From: Raphanus sativus | Lineage: Eukaryota > Streptophyta > Magnoliopsida > Brassicales > Brassicaceae | Direction: 5' to 3' | Length of the DNA: 64,000 bases | Assembly: GCF_000801105.2 (NCBI RefSeq) | Contig: NC_079516.1 | Span: 18,878,998 to 18,942,997 of the forward strand | Shown: in pieces, positions 59,926-64,000 of the stretch | How positions within the stretch are numbered: the stretch's first letter is position 1 | Layout of the letters: the number at the start of each line of letters is the position of its first letter | Notes under the pieces: generated by a model | Database searches by the model: none | The model's input: the letters and a program-made list of their open reading frames with translations, nothing else | What the model was told of the DNA's origin: nothing | Program-made: the position numbers and the translations under genes

Positions 59926-61654
59926 TCATATCGACTCTGTTCCATCCATACGGCTTCTCTTGCTCCTGTGCTTTCCGCTGCGGCGGCGCCTCGGAGTACC
60001 ACCAAACGTGACTGGATCATAAACCCTAAGCCGCTGAGCCTCTGCCGGATTCACAACGCACTCCGGCAAATAAACCTTGTACCTGGTCCGATCATAGCAA
60101 TACGAATAAGTCATGTGTTTGCGCCTGAAAACCTCCATTTTAGCCCTCTGTGACGGGCTAATCTCCTGCGCCGCACGGATATACTCGGTGGCTCCTTCGT
60201 CGCACTTGGGAAACTGCGACATTGGGTCCACAGGGCAGCCATGCAGGACTAGGTCAGAAAACCGTGCGATGTAAGGCGCATATTTGTAGTTTACACCGTA
60301 CTTTCCACCGTAAGTTGCCCATTTAGAACCGTCCCATATTGTTGTGTAGAGAGACATGGGCTTCGACGGGAAGTCACCGCCCATTGATGATGTTCGCTTC
60401 ACCTCTCTGATAGGAACATTGTCTACGTAGAATCTGCATAACCACAAATAAATCAGCTGAAAAGGTTAGTTATCCAAAAAGATAAAAACATTAACCTAAA
60501 AATATAAGATTTCTGGCGTTAATATTCCAGCTTTTAATGAACAAAATAAAGATTCTCAACTTGGATTGGACCCCTAAAGAAAAACAGAACTTTGTATGGG
60601 GTCTTTGTTGATGCCAAAGATCGAAAGCTGTAAACCATTATTTGGGGGCTCACAAGCTTGAAATTGACAATAACAGAACAGCCCAAAAGCAAATGATGTC
60701 CAAGCATCACAAAACTTTCCACTAGAAGAAATTTGAGAATAAAAAAAAAAACAAAAGATCCCTCAAAATATTAAACCCCACTTGGGTTTCCTTAAATAGA
60801 AGAGGAAATTATCGAACACCCCAAGCCTTAAATCTAACGGGGTCACGAACCTAACCTCCTTTCAAGATTCTAAGGTTTTCTTGTTATTTATCTAAGACAA
60901 TCAAACAAACACAGAGAAAAACTAGGCGATAAATGATTTTTTTTGTAGTTTTTTCATTTAACTTACATGATGTGAGAATCAGACCAGAGGATACTGTATT
61001 GATGATAATCTTCAGTAGGATCAAACCAAAGATTACATCTTTCTTCTCTTCCCAAATGAGTGCTTCCATTACCATAAATATTTGTCTGAATCCTCCATTC
61101 TCTTCCTCTAATGTTACCAAGAAACTCAAAATCAATCTCATCATGATTTTTCTCATACGTATCTCCATTTGACATCTGAAAATATCAAATCACACAAAAT
61201 TTACCAATACCGAAAAATCAATAGTAAACTTAATCATATTACGAAAAATAAGATCATTATAATTGTTTTTTACTTACATAAAAAGCAACAACTACTCCTG
61301 CTGAATAATCAGAAGGTAGTTTGATTGAAGCACTGAATAATCCATGTAAATAAAGATCATTTGAGACGAACCCAGAACCTGCCAAAGACAAAACCAAAAT
61401 TTAACCATCAGTAAACCGATAAAACAGAGAAACAAGACACGAGAAAATAGAGGAACATTAAAGACCATACCGGTCCTTTCATCGAGCGTTAACCGGACGG
61501 ATTTGCCGTCTTTATGAACAAACAAGTTCTTGTCACCAAAAAGTTGCGTGTAACTCTCTTCAAAGGATGTGATTGGAAGATTCTGCAGAGTAAAACCAGA
61601 AACTAAACCGGAGAACAGAGATATGAACACTAAGAGACGACTCAAAGTTTCCAT
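59926..61654 (-). CDS. XTH27: XTH27 xyloglucan endotransglucosylase/hydrolase, 4 exons
   Basis: Minus-strand exons 61654-61471, 61378-61278, 61175-60967 and 60433-59926 give 333 residues, the family's usual length for this subgroup. A signal peptide (about 1-23) sends it to the cell wall. The GH16 active site [10 protein letters not shown] sits at 106-115, with the nucleophile (E108) and acid/base (E112) glutamates present. An N-glycosylation NGS follows (GNGSTHLG). The C-terminal XET domain keeps its cysteines, and the tail is very basic (GKHRSKRSR) before DGTESI, as in Arabidopsis XTH27 (EXGT-A3), which functions in tracheary element development in leaves. It cuts and rejoins wall xyloglucan. 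The start is the ATG of METLSRLL; the in-frame codon three residues upstream is TTG. A Helitron starts 338 bp upstream. Confidence 0.95.
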
Positions 61655-61991
61655 TTTTGTCAAACGCTTCCGTGTGTGTGTGTGTGTGAACTGAAAATGT
61701 TTTAGGGAAAGGTAGAGAGGAAGAGATGAGAGAGCCTGCGTACGGAGATGGTTTACAGAGAGAGAGAAAGAGAGATGAGACGAAGGCTAGTGAGAGAAAA
61801 ATCCATAGGAGGTTTCCATCTGGCTTTGGGTGGGTTTATATTTTTGAATTTGCGATTTCAAAATATTTTTCTTTCCATATTCCTTTTATTTTGTCTTTAT
61901 TGTACGCGGAGACAAAGATCTTTAGCGAATACGTGAAAATTACTAAATTAAAATAATTAGAATATTTTTTTCTCTTGGACATGACTGGATA
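61655..61991. promoter_or_regulatory. XTH27 proximal upstream region
   Basis: A 337-bp stretch between the start codon and the Helitron edge. It holds the (GT)n and a GA-rich run (61756-61780); it must contain the core promoter unless that lies within or beyond the Helitron. Confidence 0.45.
61665..61690. repeat. (GT)n in XTH27 leader
   Basis: About eight GT units just upstream of the start codon on the coding (minus) strand as (AC)n. Confidence 0.8.
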
Positions 61992-62674
61992 TCTATCTTA
62001 TTAAAACAGAAACATTTTGTTGGACCTAACATTTATTTTGTAAGTTTTTAAATTAAATACACTTTTATACTTTATAGTTAAACCTACATTAAATCACTAT
62101 TATTCCTTTCTTTATACTACTATTCATGTTTCCAAACAATATACTTATTTTTTTATACTACTATCAATGTTTCCAAACAATATATTTTTATACTACTATC
62201 AATATTTCCAAACAATATATTTTTATAAAATAACTAATATTTTTAGTAATTAATCTTAGTTATTAATTTTTGTTATTTTATATCTATCATTTTCTCTTTA
62301 AAATTTTGTAGAAACGTCATAATTCATAAATTGCAAAATAATGAACTTTAAAATTTGGATTATAAGATTACAAATTATGAAACTATTACAATTTAAATCA
62401 AATCAGATTACATATCGGTCATCCATCAGTTCAATCGGTTAGTCTCAGATTTTTGTGATTTTTTTAATATGAATATTTTTAAAATCTAAATTGAATTGTC
62501 AGATCTTCGGATTAACCGGTATAATCACAATCGGGTTGGATTTAAAAACACTGATTTAAATGCAAAAATATTTTAAATACACTCTTTAAAAATTACCAAA
62601 ATATTTGTTAAGTTATTAATGAAATTTTTCATCGTAAAATATTCCGCGCTTCCAAAGCGCGGGTCAAGATCTAG
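61992..62674 (+). mobile_element. non-autonomous Helitron upstream of XTH27
   Basis: Starts A|TCTATCTTATTAAAACAG and ends ATCTAG at 62674, with hairpin CCGCGCTTCCAAAGCGCGG just upstream. Closest in wording to the copy at 30038-30663. Contains about four copies of the TACTACTATCAATATTTCC minisatellite. Confidence 0.9.
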
Positions 62675-63083
62675 TCTATCTTATTAAAGGTGAAGTACAA
62701 ATTCGGTGTGTTTGGATACTTAGATAAGATTATTAAAAAATTTGGTGTATTTGGCTATAGGTGTAACAAATGGTTCACGATTATTGCTAACTTAAAAAAA
62801 AAAAATCTATAACCAAATCTTACTCACCACGTAATAAATATCTTAGGCAATCTAATAAAAAAAATCTATAACCTTCTTTTTCTTTCGATTCTTTCTTCCC
62901 AAGTAAAAGTCATAACCTAATTAAATATACTTTCCCTTAATGCCACACTTTTTTCGCTAGATATTTAGAAAATTAACTAATACTTCAATACAAAATATCG
63001 ATATCCCCTATCCCTTTTGCACGCTAAAACTGTTTAGGAAAATATTCTCATTAACAAAATCTTAGATTGCATAAGTATATCTA
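62675..63083 (+). mobile_element. Helitron 5' fragment fused to the preceding Helitron
   Basis: TCTATCTTATTAAAGGTGAAG begins at the base after the preceding CTAG. Helitron-like sequence continues to about 62760 and then changes to unrelated AT-rich DNA. Confidence 0.55.
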
Positions 63084-64000
63084 TCTATCTTATTAAAGCT
63101 GAAGTACAATTTCGGTGTGTTTGGATACTTGGATAAGAGTTTTTTAAAAAATTGGTGTGTTTGGAAACATGGATTGTAGTCTTTAAAAATAATAATTTTG
63201 TTTGGAAACAAAGATAGTAGTATTAAATAGAAAAATTAATGGGCTTAAGTCATTAAGTCCATTATAAAAGAATATTGTCAATATATATAAGAAAAATACA
63301 ATACAAAGCCCAATTTGAAATACCAACTCAAATTATGGTTTTTATATTTCATATTAAGTTTTTAAAATATAATATATGTAATTATTTATATGATGATACG
63401 TATTAAATACTATTAATTATATGATTACTTATATGATGGTACATACAAAATACGATTAATTATATGATGAAATTATATGATATATAATAATGACTAAGGA
63501 TGGGTTTTCAGACATCCATACGGGTTTGGTTAGGTCTGGGCGTTCGGGTACCCATTCGGGTACGGGTCGGTTCTTTCGGATATCGGGTTTTTTGGGTTTG
63601 GAAATTAAAACCCATTCGGGTATTATAAAATTTCGGATCGGGTTCGAGTCGGGTTTTTCCGGGTTCGGGTGGGTTCGGTTCTGAAGTAAAGGAACCTGAA
63701 AATAACCGAATAACCAATGTATCTGTAATGGGTTCGGATAATAGTACCCAAAATAACCATATTACCCGATTCGATTCGGGTATTTTGTATCCAAACGATT
63801 CAGATGTATAAAAAAATAACCAAAAATACTCATTTGACACAGTTTTGTTTAAGTACTTCTATCCAAACTACAATATTTTATCCGAAAATACACAAAATTA
63901 TTGAAAATAACTAATATATTAAATTTATAATTAAAATTAAAATAATTATACATATAATTATAAATAATATTTTGAAATATATATTTTATTTCGGATATCT
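63084..64000 (+). mobile_element. Helitron with TTCGGG modules, cut by window end
   Basis: Starts A|TCTATCTTATTAAAGCTG and is collinear with the Helitron at 24048 up to the GGATGGGTTTTCAGACATCC module (63498). There a second module, CTGGGCGTTCGGGTACCC, begins at 63536 and runs on. The 3' end is beyond the window. Confidence 0.75.

Noticed and set aside
63508..63840. 110-codon minus-strand frame
   Set aside because: Proline/arginine-rich translation of the TTCGGG repeat, not a gene.
1..64000. CRISPR arrays, bacterial operons, organelle DNA
   Set aside because: Introns, MITEs, Helitrons and retroposons show plant nuclear DNA; no regularly spaced identical repeats with unique spacers were found apart from the three-copy cluster at 38558, which is not CRISPR.

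Overview
This window is AT-rich plant nuclear DNA. It carries five intact, intron-containing protein genes separated by long tracts of transposon remnants. All five proteins match Arabidopsis thaliana proteins closely, and the repeats (non-autonomous Helitrons with CTAG ends, PIF/Harbinger-like MITEs, tRNA-derived SINEs) are of Brassicaceae type. I infer a Brassica/Raphanus-like crucifer nuclear chromosome.

Layout, left to right: repeats (1-5918); an XRI1-like gene, + strand (5919-7351); repeats including a Helitron whose empty site survives nearby (7352-12273); a transmembrane-9 (EMP70) gene, + strand (12274-14683); a 16-kb repeat tract with a very young Gypsy-type LTR element, a Helitron, a SINE and a LINE-like retroposon (14684-30748); the C2H2 zinc-finger gene SGR5/IDD15, - strand (30749-32881); 12 kb of repeats and unexplained sequence (32882-44650); an inositol-polyphosphate 5-phosphatase gene, - strand, with a Helitron in its third intron (44651-48250); repeats (48251-59925); XTH27, - strand (59926-61654); then Helitrons to the window edge.

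From memory, the gene order XRI1-like, TMN, SGR5, 5PTase, XTH27 equals AT2G01990, AT2G01970, AT2G01940, AT2G01900, AT2G01850. The window therefore looks like one fractionated homoeologous copy of the top of Arabidopsis chromosome 2. Genes between them in Arabidopsis (SOS1, BRL2, BPC1, MAP65-6, PAP7/8 and others) are not seen here, and repeats fill the gaps. The five genes are not a pathway; they are linked by ancestry. Exon boundaries were worked out by hand from GT/AG sites, reading phase and protein continuity; all five yield uninterrupted proteins of expected length (246, 592, 441, 421 and 333 residues).

The most interesting non-genic signals are: three sister Helitrons sitting against or inside three of the five genes; an empty-site/filled-site pair that fixes Helitron ends to the base; a 1.2-kb LTR element with identical LTRs and an unrecognised 154-codon ORF; a retroposon with a perfect 20-bp target duplication; and a cluster of identical 23-bp palindrome-bearing repeats in unannotated sequence.
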